Assembly (NCBI RefSeq): GCF_000231445.1
Contig: NZ_AGFR01000009.1
Coordinates: 186,001 to 250,000 of the forward strand
Reading direction: 5' to 3'
Length of the DNA: 64,000 nt
Source of the DNA: Commensalibacter intestini A911
Lineage (GTDB): Bacteria; Pseudomonadota; Alphaproteobacteria; Acetobacterales; Acetobacteraceae
Part shown: one piece after another, positions 9,155-17,673 of the stretch
Layout: each line of letters begins with the position of its first letter
Numbering within the stretch: the first letter of the stretch is position 1
The notes under the pieces: model-generated
Told to the model about the DNA's origin: nothing
Databases searched by the model: none
Seen by the model: only the letters and a program-made list of their open reading frames with translations
Made by a program: the position numbers and the translations under genes

Positions 9155-10024
9155 ATGAGCTGGCTTACCCAATATGTCCGTCCTAAAATTCAAGGTTTCT
9201 TAAAAAAAGAAGTCCCAGATAATTTATGGAAAAACTGTAGTTCTTGTGGGCAAATGTTGTTAATCAAAGATTTAGAAAAAAATCTAAATATTTGTCCTCA
9301 TTGCGGTCACCATATGCGCGCATCTGTTGTACAACGCTTTGAATGGACCTTTGATTCAGACTCTTATACACGCCTTGAACTACCCAAAGCAGCTGTTGAT
9401 CCTTTACAATTCAAAGATAAAAAGAAATATACAGATCGCTTAAAAGACAATAAAACCAAGTCTCAACTTGATGAATCTATTGCCGTTGCACATGGAACCA
9501 TCGAAGGGCAAAAAGCTGTTGTCGCTGTAATGGCATTTGAATTTATGGCCGGCACAATGGGAACTGCTTTTGGTGAAGGTTTCCTTGCAGCTGCACGGTT
9601 GGCATTATTACAAAAAACACCTTTAGTTGTGTTTACCTCCTCTGGTGGGGCAAGAATGCAAGAGGGTATGTTAAGCTTAATGCAAATGCCACGTACGGTT
9701 ATTGCTGTGGAAATGCTTAAAGAAGCACAAATCCCTTATATTGTGGTCTTTACAGATCCTACGACAGGCGGGGTTACGGCTTCTTTTGCGATGCTTGGGG
9801 ATATTCATATCGCGGAACCTAATGCATTAATCGGTTTTGCTGGCCCTCGCGTTATCGAAAATACTGTGCATGAAAAATTGCCAGAAGGATTCCAACGTGC
9901 AGAATATTTACTAGAGCATGGAATGGTTGATATCGTCGCAAATAGAAAAGAGTTACGCTCAACCTTAGGAAAAATATTGGGATTATTATCTAATAAAAAC
10001 CAATCTTCTGAAAAAGTAGCATAA
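9155..10024 (+). CDS. accD: Acetyl-CoA carboxylase carboxyltransferase subunit beta
   Basis: AccD pairs with AccA to transfer the carboxyl group from carboxybiotin to acetyl-CoA, giving malonyl-CoA for fatty acid synthesis. The 289-residue protein has the N-terminal zinc ribbon with C28, C31, C47 and C50 (CSSCGQ and CPHCGH). The crotonase-like core carries the oxyanion segments SSGGARMQEGM and DPTTGGVTASFA. Length is normal for the family. It lies between trpA (28 bp) and folC (4 bp), the trpBA-accD-folC order conserved in many alphaproteobacteria. Confidence 0.98.
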   Translation: MSWLTQYVRPKIQGFLKKEVPDNLWKNCSSCGQMLLIKDLEKNLNICPHCGHHMRASVVQRFEWTFDSDSYTRLELPKAAVDPLQFKDKKKYTDRLKDNKTKSQLDESIAVAHGTIEGQKAVVAVMAFEFMAGTMGTAFGEGFLAAARLALLQKTPLVVFTSSGGARMQEGMLSLMQMPRTVIAVEMLKEAQIPYIVVFTDPTTGGVTASFAMLGDIHIAEPNALIGFAGPRVIENTVHEKLPEGFQRAEYLLEHGMVDIVANRKELRSTLGKILGLLSNKNQSSEKVA

Positions 10025-10028
10025 TTTT

Positions 10029-11330
10029 ATGACTTCTAAATCTTCTCCTATTTTAACAGAATTTTCAGGACGCTCTGGGGAAATCTTAGAGCGCCTGAAT
10101 AAATTATATCCTGCTTTAATTGATCTTTCTTTAGATCGATTAAAGCGGTTGTTAAATGATTTAGGTAATCCTGAACAGCATATGCCACCCATTATCCACG
10201 TTGCTGGAACCAATGGAAAAGGCAGCACTTGTGCTTTTCTGAGAGCTATAGGGGAAGAAGCTGGATTAAAAGTTCATGTTTCCACTTCACCACACTTGGT
10301 AGACGTGACAGAACGTTTCCGGATTGCTGGACATTTAGTCAGTGAAGATGAACTATCTACAACACTCATTGAAATTGAACACGTCAATCAACAACAACCT
10401 ATTACTGTTTTTGAAGTATTAACTGCTGCAGCTTTTGTTTTGTTCGCTCGACACCCTGCTGATCTTGCTATTATTGAAGTGGGATTGGGTGGACGTTTTG
10501 ATGCAACCAATATCATTACTCCAATGGTCAGCGTGATTACATCAATCTCAATGGATCACGAAGCGTTCTTGGGCGATACACTTGCCAAAATTGCAACGGA
10601 AAAAGCAGGGATTATTAAACAAAATATACCTGTGATTGTTGATCAACAAAATCCAGAAGCTTTAACTGTAATCAAAGAAATAGTACATTCTTTGAATGCT
10701 CCTTGTTTTATAAAAGATCAAGAATGGAGCGTTACGCCAACAACAAGCCAACTGATTTACAAAGATTCAAAAGGAACTTTAGAGCTTCCTTTACCTAGCC
10801 TTCTAGGACAACATCAATTCCGTAATGCAGGTCTAGCCATTGCAGCACTACGAAATAGTAAACTTTCTATTCCAGATAACGCTTATCAAGGCATTGCCAA
10901 AGCCGTCTGGCCAGCAAGATTGCAACGTCTTTATGGAAAACTAACAGATCTAATTACACCTGAAAGTGAAATTTGGTTAGATGGTGGGCATAACCCTGAT
11001 GCTGGAAAAATACTGGCTCAAATGATCCAAGAGAAATGGCAAGACAAGCCTCTCCATCTTATTGTCGGCATGAAAGACAATAAGAACGTTCACGATTATC
11101 TTGCGCCTCTTATTCCTCTCAGCACCTCTATTCAAGCTGTTGTTGAACCCGATCAACATTTAGCGATGCCCATCTCTGAAATTATCAAAGCATCTGGCGA
11201 TTATGCAATTTCAGGTGGCACAGTCAAAGAAGCCTTACTGACTCTTAAACAGAACCATACTGCCCCTATACGAATTTTGATTTGCGGTAGCTTATATCTT
11301 GCAGGCAGTGTTCTACGTCAAGATCAATAA
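10029..11330 (+). CDS. folC: Bifunctional folylpolyglutamate synthase / dihydrofolate synthase
   Basis: FolC joins L-glutamate to dihydropteroate, giving dihydrofolate, and then lengthens the folate glutamate tail with ATP. The 433-residue Mur-ligase-type enzyme shows the P-loop VAGTNGKGST at residues 58-67, the region TSPHLVDVTERFRI, the central motif IEVGLGGRFDATNI (Mur ligase core), and the C-terminal LDGGHNPDAGK of the family. It starts 4 bp after accD, so the four genes form one operon. Confidence 0.97.
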   Translation: MTSKSSPILTEFSGRSGEILERLNKLYPALIDLSLDRLKRLLNDLGNPEQHMPPIIHVAGTNGKGSTCAFLRAIGEEAGLKVHVSTSPHLVDVTERFRIAGHLVSEDELSTTLIEIEHVNQQQPITVFEVLTAAAFVLFARHPADLAIIEVGLGGRFDATNIITPMVSVITSISMDHEAFLGDTLAKIATEKAGIIKQNIPVIVDQQNPEALTVIKEIVHSLNAPCFIKDQEWSVTPTTSQLIYKDSKGTLELPLPSLLGQHQFRNAGLAIAALRNSKLSIPDNAYQGIAKAVWPARLQRLYGKLTDLITPESEIWLDGGHNPDAGKILAQMIQEKWQDKPLHLIVGMKDNKNVHDYLAPLIPLSTSIQAVVEPDQHLAMPISEIIKASGDYAISGGTVKEALLTLKQNHTAPIRILICGSLYLAGSVLRQDQ

Positions 11331-11425
11331 ATTATAAGGTTTACTTCTCTTACAAGCCTATTTACACTGTCAGAATACGTCTTTAAATCGGCTGGATCTC
11401 ACTTTTATTACTAGGAAAGATCATC

Positions 11426-12604
11426 GTGAAGAAAATCATTCTGACAGCAACTTTATTTACGTTTTTACAAGGTAGTGCTTTATGTTATGCCGCTCCTTTA
11501 GGAGATACAGGGGATCCATCTGCTATCCCTGCAGGCAGCATCGAAGTCTTAGATCAGTTTACTGATCCTGGCCCTTCTGGGGTTGCAGTCACTCCTGATA
11601 AACGATTATTTGTTAGCTTCCCTCGACATGCACAAAATCATAAAGATGCAACATTAGCAGAAATTATTGATGGAAAAAGAGTTCCTTTTCCCAATAATCA
11701 AATGAGCCTTCCTTCTGACCTTCCTTTGAAAGATCGTTTGATTTCGGTTCATGGAATTGCGTTGGACAGCAAAAATAATTTGTGGGTGATTGATGATGGT
11801 AAGCGCGCTGGCATTAAGGGTATTCCTGATGGCGCTGCAAAAGTAGTTGGTTTTGATATTCATACACATAAAGTCATTGCCTCGATCCCTATTCATGCGC
11901 CAACTTTACTACAAGATAGCCATCTGAATGATCTTCGTATTGATTTAACTCATGGAGAAAAAGGGACAGCTTATATTACAGATTCCTCTTTTGGCACGTC
12001 ACCAGCCCTTGTTGTGGTGGATCTTGCAACAGGCAAGCAACGTCGAGTGCTTGCAAATAATGTCTCAACCCAACCTGAAAAAGGCTTTGTTGCTTATTTA
12101 GCTGGTAAACCAAGGCTCTATGATCCGCAGCACCCTTCTTTTCCCGTTGGGGGTGCGGATGGCATTACCCTAAGCAATGACTCCAAAACACTTTATTATG
12201 CGCCGTTAACCAGTCGACGTTTATATTCTATTCCCACCGCTGTTCTTTCTGATTTCCAAGCAAGCGAAGAAACCTTAGCAAAGAATGTTAAAGATTTAGG
12301 TGAAAAAGGCTTTGCTGATGGCTTGGCAATTGATCCTCAAGAGCGGATTTATACAACAAATGGGGAGCATAATAGCATTTGGCGACGTTGGCCTGATGGG
12401 TATATGGATTTAATCGCAAGAGATCCAAGAATTGATTGGCCTGATGGAATTACCGTGCAAAATGATGGTGTTTATGTTGTTGCAGGACAATGGGAACGAC
12501 TAGCAGGGTTTCATCATGGAAAAGATCTCCGTGACCCCAACTATTTACTTTTATATATTCCCTTAAAAACGGCGCCAATCGTCGGCCCTAGTGAAAATAA
12601 ATAA
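11426..12604 (+). CDS. Secreted major royal jelly protein / Yellow-family beta-propeller
   Basis: This 392-residue protein has a signal peptide (MKKIILTATLFTFLQGSALCYA, cleaved before APLG). The mature part reads as a six-bladed propeller of the MRJP/Yellow family: repeated strands with GVAVTPDKRLFVSFPR, GIALDSKNNLWVIDDG, DLRIDLTHGEKGTAYITDSS, DGITLSNDSKTLYYAPLTSR and DGLAIDPQERIYTTN. The D-x-R-I-D and A-Y-I-T-D-S patterns separate it from the related SMP-30/gluconolactonases. Its ligand or reaction is unknown; binding of a small hydrophobic or sugar-derived molecule in the periplasm is an inference. It has its own ribosome site after a 95-bp gap from folC and ends at a strong terminator. Confidence 0.85.
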   Translation: MKKIILTATLFTFLQGSALCYAAPLGDTGDPSAIPAGSIEVLDQFTDPGPSGVAVTPDKRLFVSFPRHAQNHKDATLAEIIDGKRVPFPNNQMSLPSDLPLKDRLISVHGIALDSKNNLWVIDDGKRAGIKGIPDGAAKVVGFDIHTHKVIASIPIHAPTLLQDSHLNDLRIDLTHGEKGTAYITDSSFGTSPALVVVDLATGKQRRVLANNVSTQPEKGFVAYLAGKPRLYDPQHPSFPVGGADGITLSNDSKTLYYAPLTSRRLYSIPTAVLSDFQASEETLAKNVKDLGEKGFADGLAIDPQERIYTTNGEHNSIWRRWPDGYMDLIARDPRIDWPDGITVQNDGVYVVAGQWERLAGFHHGKDLRDPNYLLLYIPLKTAPIVGPSENK

Positions 12605-12625
12605 CGTAATATTATACATAAAATA

Positions 12626-12658
12626 AAAAGCCTTACATAACATTGATGTAAGGCTTTT
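12626..12658 (+). terminator. Rho-independent terminator after the MRJP-family gene
   Basis: A 13-bp stem (AAAAGCCTTACAT, 12626-12638, complement at 12646-12658) with a 7-nt loop is followed by a T run. The A run on the other side allows it to serve the convergent Hint gene as well. Confidence 0.9.
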
Positions 12659-12736
12659 TTTACAACTATACTTTAAGTATGATCAGCTCCTTATCTTAAA
12701 ACCGATCATTACTTATCATAAATATTTATTTGAACG

Positions 12737-15157
12737 CTAAGCTACTTTTTGTGCATTCTCAACAACATAAGATAGCGTTGCTAACACTTGAATCACCAAT
12801 ACTCCTGTATTTTGAGCAGGTGTTGCTCTAACCTTTAACTCTGCGTTTCCATTTGTCCAACGACAAGCCGTTTGCTCTTTTACATCCCAACCTGATAATT
12901 CAGCAGAAGTCAGATGCTCTGTAATAGAAGTATGACTATTCTTTTCTAATAAAGTTATTTCACCTACCAACACACCAAGATCACGACGATCATCAACAAA
13001 AGGTCCAATAACTCTACTAGCTTTACTGGTTCGAGACATTAATCTTACTTCATTCGTACCTTCTGGAAGACTAAAAATAAAACGTCCATTATTTTGATAC
13101 GTAGCCTCTAATCTTTCACCAGACTGTGTTAATAAATGTAAACCACTATCATTAGTTGTAAGCAAATCTTGTTTATGATTCTCAAAACCTAACTGAATAG
13201 CTCTTTCAATTAATTGCATGAATATAGGTTCAACAAATGCTCTATTCGTTACCAAAGGTGCAACAGCATCAACATTCCAATCTTTCTTTTTATTCACAAT
13301 ATTGACAATATTATGATCAGAAATAAACGAAGAACGATTACCTGTATCTAGATAGCTTTCTGTTAAAACATTATCTGCAGCAACAATAGAATGTGCCTCT
13401 AATTCAAAGTGATAGAATGTATATTCTGTGATGCTGTGATCATAAAATATACTTGAGTTGTTCACCAACATACGTGCAGGAATTAACCCACCCTCAAAGA
13501 AAATAGAATGTTCCGGAGTTATCAATAAATCACTTGCGGGAACACCTTCAGAAATTGCATTTTTAACAATACGTACAGGATATCCAGCCACATCTTCTGG
13601 CAAATATGTTTTAACTTTAACATGATTATATCCAATCCAAATAATAGGTTGAACATCTTGTCTATTATTTTGATAGGTAACAACCTTATCACCAATTCTT
13701 AGATTTTCAACAGCAACTAATCCATTGATCGTATTAATCATTGTTCCAACCAAAAAACATGTTACTGTATCAGAACTAACAATTGAAACATTTCCTGATT
13801 GATTAATTGTAATAGATGGATATGGGTAAGCGCTCGATGCAGAATTAACGACAGAAGCATAAGAGTTAAACACAGAACCATCATTTAAAGTAATACTAGA
13901 GGTTGGAGGATTATTACCAAGGGACATACCATCAACCTTCCAAGATGGCTTATTTGTTGCTTTTGGAATTGTAAGGGTTCCAACATAGCCTCCAAGATAT
14001 TGATACATACCATCGAGGTCACTGATAGAACCTGAATTACCCGTATATGTTGCTTGAAGATATGCATTATTATATGAAGTACCACTATTATCAATGGTTG
14101 CCATATTGACAATTGAATTTTTAAGAGTTCCCCCCTGTTTAATAATAATTGATGGGCCTATTGCATCTGTTGTAGATGGTAAATAATTGTTAACAGTTTG
14201 AGCTATTAAACAATTATCAACAGTTGCACCAGATTCAATAGTTAACCGTTGTATATTTAGTAAATTTAATGGTCCTGTCGTTACAAAATCATTACCTGCG
14301 GCATCAGTTGTTTTATAATATGTTGTTACTCCATCATCTCCAAGATATGCAGTCCAATATTGATATGAGCCAGGAGTTCCTGCGTATGCTGTTACAGCAA
14401 CAAAAGTTTGATTAGAATTGCTTACTCTACTATTCAAAGGTTTTTTTGCATCTATATTTCCAAAAAATGATCCCTTACCAAAAAGCGATGATGAAGATGC
14501 CGTATCAGAATTATTAATAATAGTTGGATTATTTATTGTAATATTTTGAGAATTATTGTTCTGATTATTACTAATCGAACTTGTAGTGCCCACTACCATT
14601 GTACCGTTTCCATTTGAAGTTTGAAACGAATCGGAAGCAGAAGGAACGGATGATAATTGTGATAAATTTAAATTTCCACTTGTTGAATCTGTTTGAGGTA
14701 TATTATAAATAGTGTCATCGGTAGAAACCACTCCTTTTTTCATATTAACTGTACAAGATACATAAGAATTTCCTGTAGATATTCCAGTTTGAGGTGACAG
14801 AGTAAGAGAGTTGGTTAGACCATTATTAACCGTTGCATTAAAAATTGTAGAATTAGTTAACGTTCCATAGTTATTAACTATTCCTGATCCTGATGTTCCT
14901 TTTGATACAACAACTATACCATCTGCTGTTGCGTTCTTCATAATATTTACACTAACAAAACTACCGACAAAGTTCACTGGGCCTGTATAAGGCTCCCCAT
15001 TAACAGTATATGGTGTTGTAGAGGTGTCACTATCATAATAATAAGTATTACCAGTGTATGAATCATACTTCAAATACCAAATTCCAGTTAAACACGGATA
15101 GTCATTTGTAATTGTAACATTATCAAAATCTGTATTTTTATTTACATAATTAGACAT
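12737..15157 (-). CDS. Hint_2-domain surface/secreted protein, copy 1 (intact)
   Basis: This 806-residue protein starts at ATG 15157 (MSNYVNKNTDF). A TTG ten codons upstream would also be in frame but has no ribosome site. Residues 1-460 are Ser/Thr/Asn/Gly-rich strand repeats suggesting a beta-solenoid passenger. At C467 the Hint_2 fold begins (CFLVGTMIN, then VENLRIGDKVVT and ITPEHSIFF), the Hedgehog/intein-type self-processing fold common in Acetobacteraceae. The C-terminal 170 residues share FVDDRRDLGVLVGE and CRWTNG with the two other copies in this window. No signal peptide is visible, so export, if any, would need a dedicated system. Cleavage has not been shown for this family and is inferred only from the fold and Cys. 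Confidence 0.85.
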   Translation of the reverse strand: MSNYVNKNTDFDNVTITNDYPCLTGIWYLKYDSYTGNTYYYDSDTSTTPYTVNGEPYTGPVNFVGSFVSVNIMKNATADGIVVVSKGTSGSGIVNNYGTLTNSTIFNATVNNGLTNSLTLSPQTGISTGNSYVSCTVNMKKGVVSTDDTIYNIPQTDSTSGNLNLSQLSSVPSASDSFQTSNGNGTMVVGTTSSISNNQNNNSQNITINNPTIINNSDTASSSSLFGKGSFFGNIDAKKPLNSRVSNSNQTFVAVTAYAGTPGSYQYWTAYLGDDGVTTYYKTTDAAGNDFVTTGPLNLLNIQRLTIESGATVDNCLIAQTVNNYLPSTTDAIGPSIIIKQGGTLKNSIVNMATIDNSGTSYNNAYLQATYTGNSGSISDLDGMYQYLGGYVGTLTIPKATNKPSWKVDGMSLGNNPPTSSITLNDGSVFNSYASVVNSASSAYPYPSITINQSGNVSIVSSDTVTCFLVGTMINTINGLVAVENLRIGDKVVTYQNNRQDVQPIIWIGYNHVKVKTYLPEDVAGYPVRIVKNAISEGVPASDLLITPEHSIFFEGGLIPARMLVNNSSIFYDHSITEYTFYHFELEAHSIVAADNVLTESYLDTGNRSSFISDHNIVNIVNKKKDWNVDAVAPLVTNRAFVEPIFMQLIERAIQLGFENHKQDLLTTNDSGLHLLTQSGERLEATYQNNGRFIFSLPEGTNEVRLMSRTSKASRVIGPFVDDRRDLGVLVGEITLLEKNSHTSITEHLTSAELSGWDVKEQTACRWTNGNAELKVRATPAQNTGVLVIQVLATLSYVVENAQKVA

Positions 15158-15311
15158 TTTTTCTACTTTCTTTACTATCTTTTTCAATAAAAATTTATTA
15201 TTTTACAGTCCAATAGCATAATTATTATTACAGTTCAATTTTTATGAAAATATTTTTCATAAATTCTATACGATTATTTAATAATATACTTTACAATTAG
15301 GAGTTACGATA

Positions 15312-16817
15312 ATGTCTGCTCAAACACCTTATGACCTGCTGATTATTGGCGGTGGGGTCAATGGAACAGGGATCGCCAGAGACGCTGCGGGTCGCGGATT
15401 AAAAATATTACTTGTTGAAAAAGACGATCTGGCTCAACATACTTCATCTGCAAGTACTAAATTAATTCATGGTGGTTTACGCTATCTCGAATATTATGAA
15501 TTTCGTTTGGTTAGAGAAGCTCTTCAAGAACGTGAACTCTTATTAAATCTTGCCCCGCATATTATTCATCCTTTGAAATTTGTGCTTCCTCATCGCAATG
15601 CGGTTCGTCCTGCATGGATGATCAGAGCTGGTCTGTTCCTATATGATCATCTTGCATGTCATCCAAAACTTCCGAATGCACAACAAATTGCTCTACAAAA
15701 ATCACCTTATGGTCAACCACTCAGAAGCGATATCAAAAAAGGATTTACCTATTCTGATTGTGCTGTTGATGATAGTCGTTTGACGGTTTTAAATGCCAAA
15801 GGTGCTCGTAATAAAGGGGCTGATATTCGAACACAAACCACTTTGTTAAAAGCAGAACGTAAAGACGACCTTTGGGAAGCTACTATCCAAGATAATAAAA
15901 CAAAAACTGAATCTATTATTCAAGCGAAAGCAGTTGTCAATGCGGCTGGCCCTTGGGTTGCAGAAATCCTAAAAGATCTTCAAATCCAAAGCTCTATGAA
16001 TGTTCGCTTGGTTAAAGGCAGCCATATTGTTGTTAAAAAACTCTTTGATGGCTCTCAAGCTTACATTTTACAAAATGCAGATAAACGTATCGTTTTTGCC
16101 ATTCCTTATCATGATGAATTTACGTTGATTGGTACAACAGACATTTCATGGGATCAATCCCCTGATGCGTTACCTAATATTGATCAAGATGAAACCAAAT
16201 ATCTTTGTGAATCAATCAATAATTATTTTAATAAAAATATCACACCAGAAGATGTTATTTGGGATTACTCTGGGGTTAGACCTCTTTATGATGATGCTTC
16301 CAGCAATGCCTCTGCTGTTACCAGAGATTATCATTTAGATCTTAATCAAACCGCAGGAAAAGCACCATTACTTTCTATTTTTGGTGGAAAAATCACAACT
16401 TATCGTCGTCTAGCTGAACATAGTATGGAGCAACTTGCACCATTCTTCCAATATAACCGTAAAGCTTGGACAGCATCAGAACCACTTCCTGGTGGCAATA
16501 TTACCAATGGTGATTTTAAATTATTTTATACCAACTTCCGTAAAAGCGTTCCTTTCCTTGATGACCTAACCGCTCAACGCATGGCGCATGCTTATGGAAC
16601 TGATGCCCTTGAAGTTCTAAACAAAGCAACCAGCAAAGAAGATCTTGGTACTGATTTTGGTCATGGATTAACCCAGCGCGAAATCGATTATTTAATCGAA
16701 AAAGAATGGGCAACCACCGCAGACGATATTCTATGGAGAAGAACAAAATTAGGGTTGTATTTCTCTAAAGATGAATTCCAAGCAGTACAAAATTATTTAA
16801 CAGAAAAACTTCAATAG
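15312..16817 (+). CDS. glpD: Aerobic glycerol-3-phosphate dehydrogenase
   Basis: GlpD oxidises sn-glycerol-3-phosphate to dihydroxyacetone phosphate at the inner membrane and passes electrons to ubiquinone. The 501-residue protein has the FAD-binding GGGVNGTG (residues 13-20) and the family signature SASTKLIHGGLRYLE near 50-65, followed by the G3P-oxidase core and the C-terminal helical DAO_C domain. Ribosome site AGGAG lies 8 bp upstream. It leads the glpD-glpF-glpK operon, spaced 33 and 34 bp, giving a complete route from external glycerol to triose phosphate. No GlpR repressor is in the window. Confidence 0.97.
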   Translation: MSAQTPYDLLIIGGGVNGTGIARDAAGRGLKILLVEKDDLAQHTSSASTKLIHGGLRYLEYYEFRLVREALQERELLLNLAPHIIHPLKFVLPHRNAVRPAWMIRAGLFLYDHLACHPKLPNAQQIALQKSPYGQPLRSDIKKGFTYSDCAVDDSRLTVLNAKGARNKGADIRTQTTLLKAERKDDLWEATIQDNKTKTESIIQAKAVVNAAGPWVAEILKDLQIQSSMNVRLVKGSHIVVKKLFDGSQAYILQNADKRIVFAIPYHDEFTLIGTTDISWDQSPDALPNIDQDETKYLCESINNYFNKNITPEDVIWDYSGVRPLYDDASSNASAVTRDYHLDLNQTAGKAPLLSIFGGKITTYRRLAEHSMEQLAPFFQYNRKAWTASEPLPGGNITNGDFKLFYTNFRKSVPFLDDLTAQRMAHAYGTDALEVLNKATSKEDLGTDFGHGLTQREIDYLIEKEWATTADDILWRRTKLGLYFSKDEFQAVQNYLTEKLQ

Positions 16818-16850
16818 GTTCATTACCTTTATTTTAGAAAGTTTTATTCT

Positions 16851-17639
16851 ATGTCTCCTTCAAAACAATTTCTTGGAGAATTAATCTCCGAAGCTATTGC
16901 GGTTGCCATTATTATCTTTATTGGCTGTTCAGCTGCTGCGATGTTAGTATTATACGATCCCAGCCCATATCAAGGTGGATATTGGGGGGTCGCTATTGCT
17001 TGGGGGCTTTCTGTTACGTTTGCAATTTATGCAACAGGCAGTATCAGCGGAACGCATGCTAACCCTGCTGTAACATTGGCCTTAGCATTATATAGGGGCT
17101 TTTCTTGGAAGAAAGTTCCTGCCTATTGTGTCGCACAAATATTTGGCGGTTTTTGTGGGGCAATTTTAGTATATTGCTTATACTCACCTGTCATTAATCA
17201 CTATAACGAAGTCCATCAAATTACTCGTGCATTAGGCGGTGGCGCTGGTGTTTTTGTAACTTCTCCTGGATTAGCAATCACCCCTTTTCATGCTTTTTGT
17301 GACGAGATCCTTTTAACTGCTTTTCTAGTATTCTGTATCTTTGCCATTACCGAAAGCTATAACACCGTTGCTCCTCAAGCCAATAGCGGTGCTTTTATGA
17401 TTGGTCTTGTTGTTGCTGCGATTGGAGCTTCTTCTGGCTATCTGGAAGGATGGGCGATTAATTCGGCTAGAGATTTGGGACCTCGTATTTTTATTTATTT
17501 AGCTGGTTGGGGACCATCAGCATTTCCAGGATTACCTAATTACTGGTGGGGACCTGTTTTTGGCCCATTAATTGGTGGTGTCATTGGTGGTGGGGCTTAT
17601 CAACTCCTAATCAGACCTTTTTTACCTAGACCCATATAA
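16851..17639 (+). CDS. glpF: Glycerol facilitator (aquaglyceroporin)
   Basis: GlpF lets glycerol diffuse through the inner membrane. The 262-residue protein has six membrane helices and two half-helices. The first pore motif is canonical NPA (N71-P72-A73 in GTHANPAVTLA). The second is N204-S205-A206 (GWAINSARDLGPR), with Pro replaced by Ser (codon TCG); the following R-D, which mark the glyceroporin filter, are kept. It sits between glpD and glpK, so glycerol is the expected solute. Confidence 0.95.
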   Translation: MSPSKQFLGELISEAIAVAIIIFIGCSAAAMLVLYDPSPYQGGYWGVAIAWGLSVTFAIYATGSISGTHANPAVTLALALYRGFSWKKVPAYCVAQIFGGFCGAILVYCLYSPVINHYNEVHQITRALGGGAGVFVTSPGLAITPFHAFCDEILLTAFLVFCIFAITESYNTVAPQANSGAFMIGLVVAAIGASSGYLEGWAINSARDLGPRIFIYLAGWGPSAFPGLPNYWWGPVFGPLIGGVIGGGAYQLLIRPFLPRPI

Positions 17640-17673
17640 GTCATTATTTCTTACAATTAAGTGGATAAAACTG

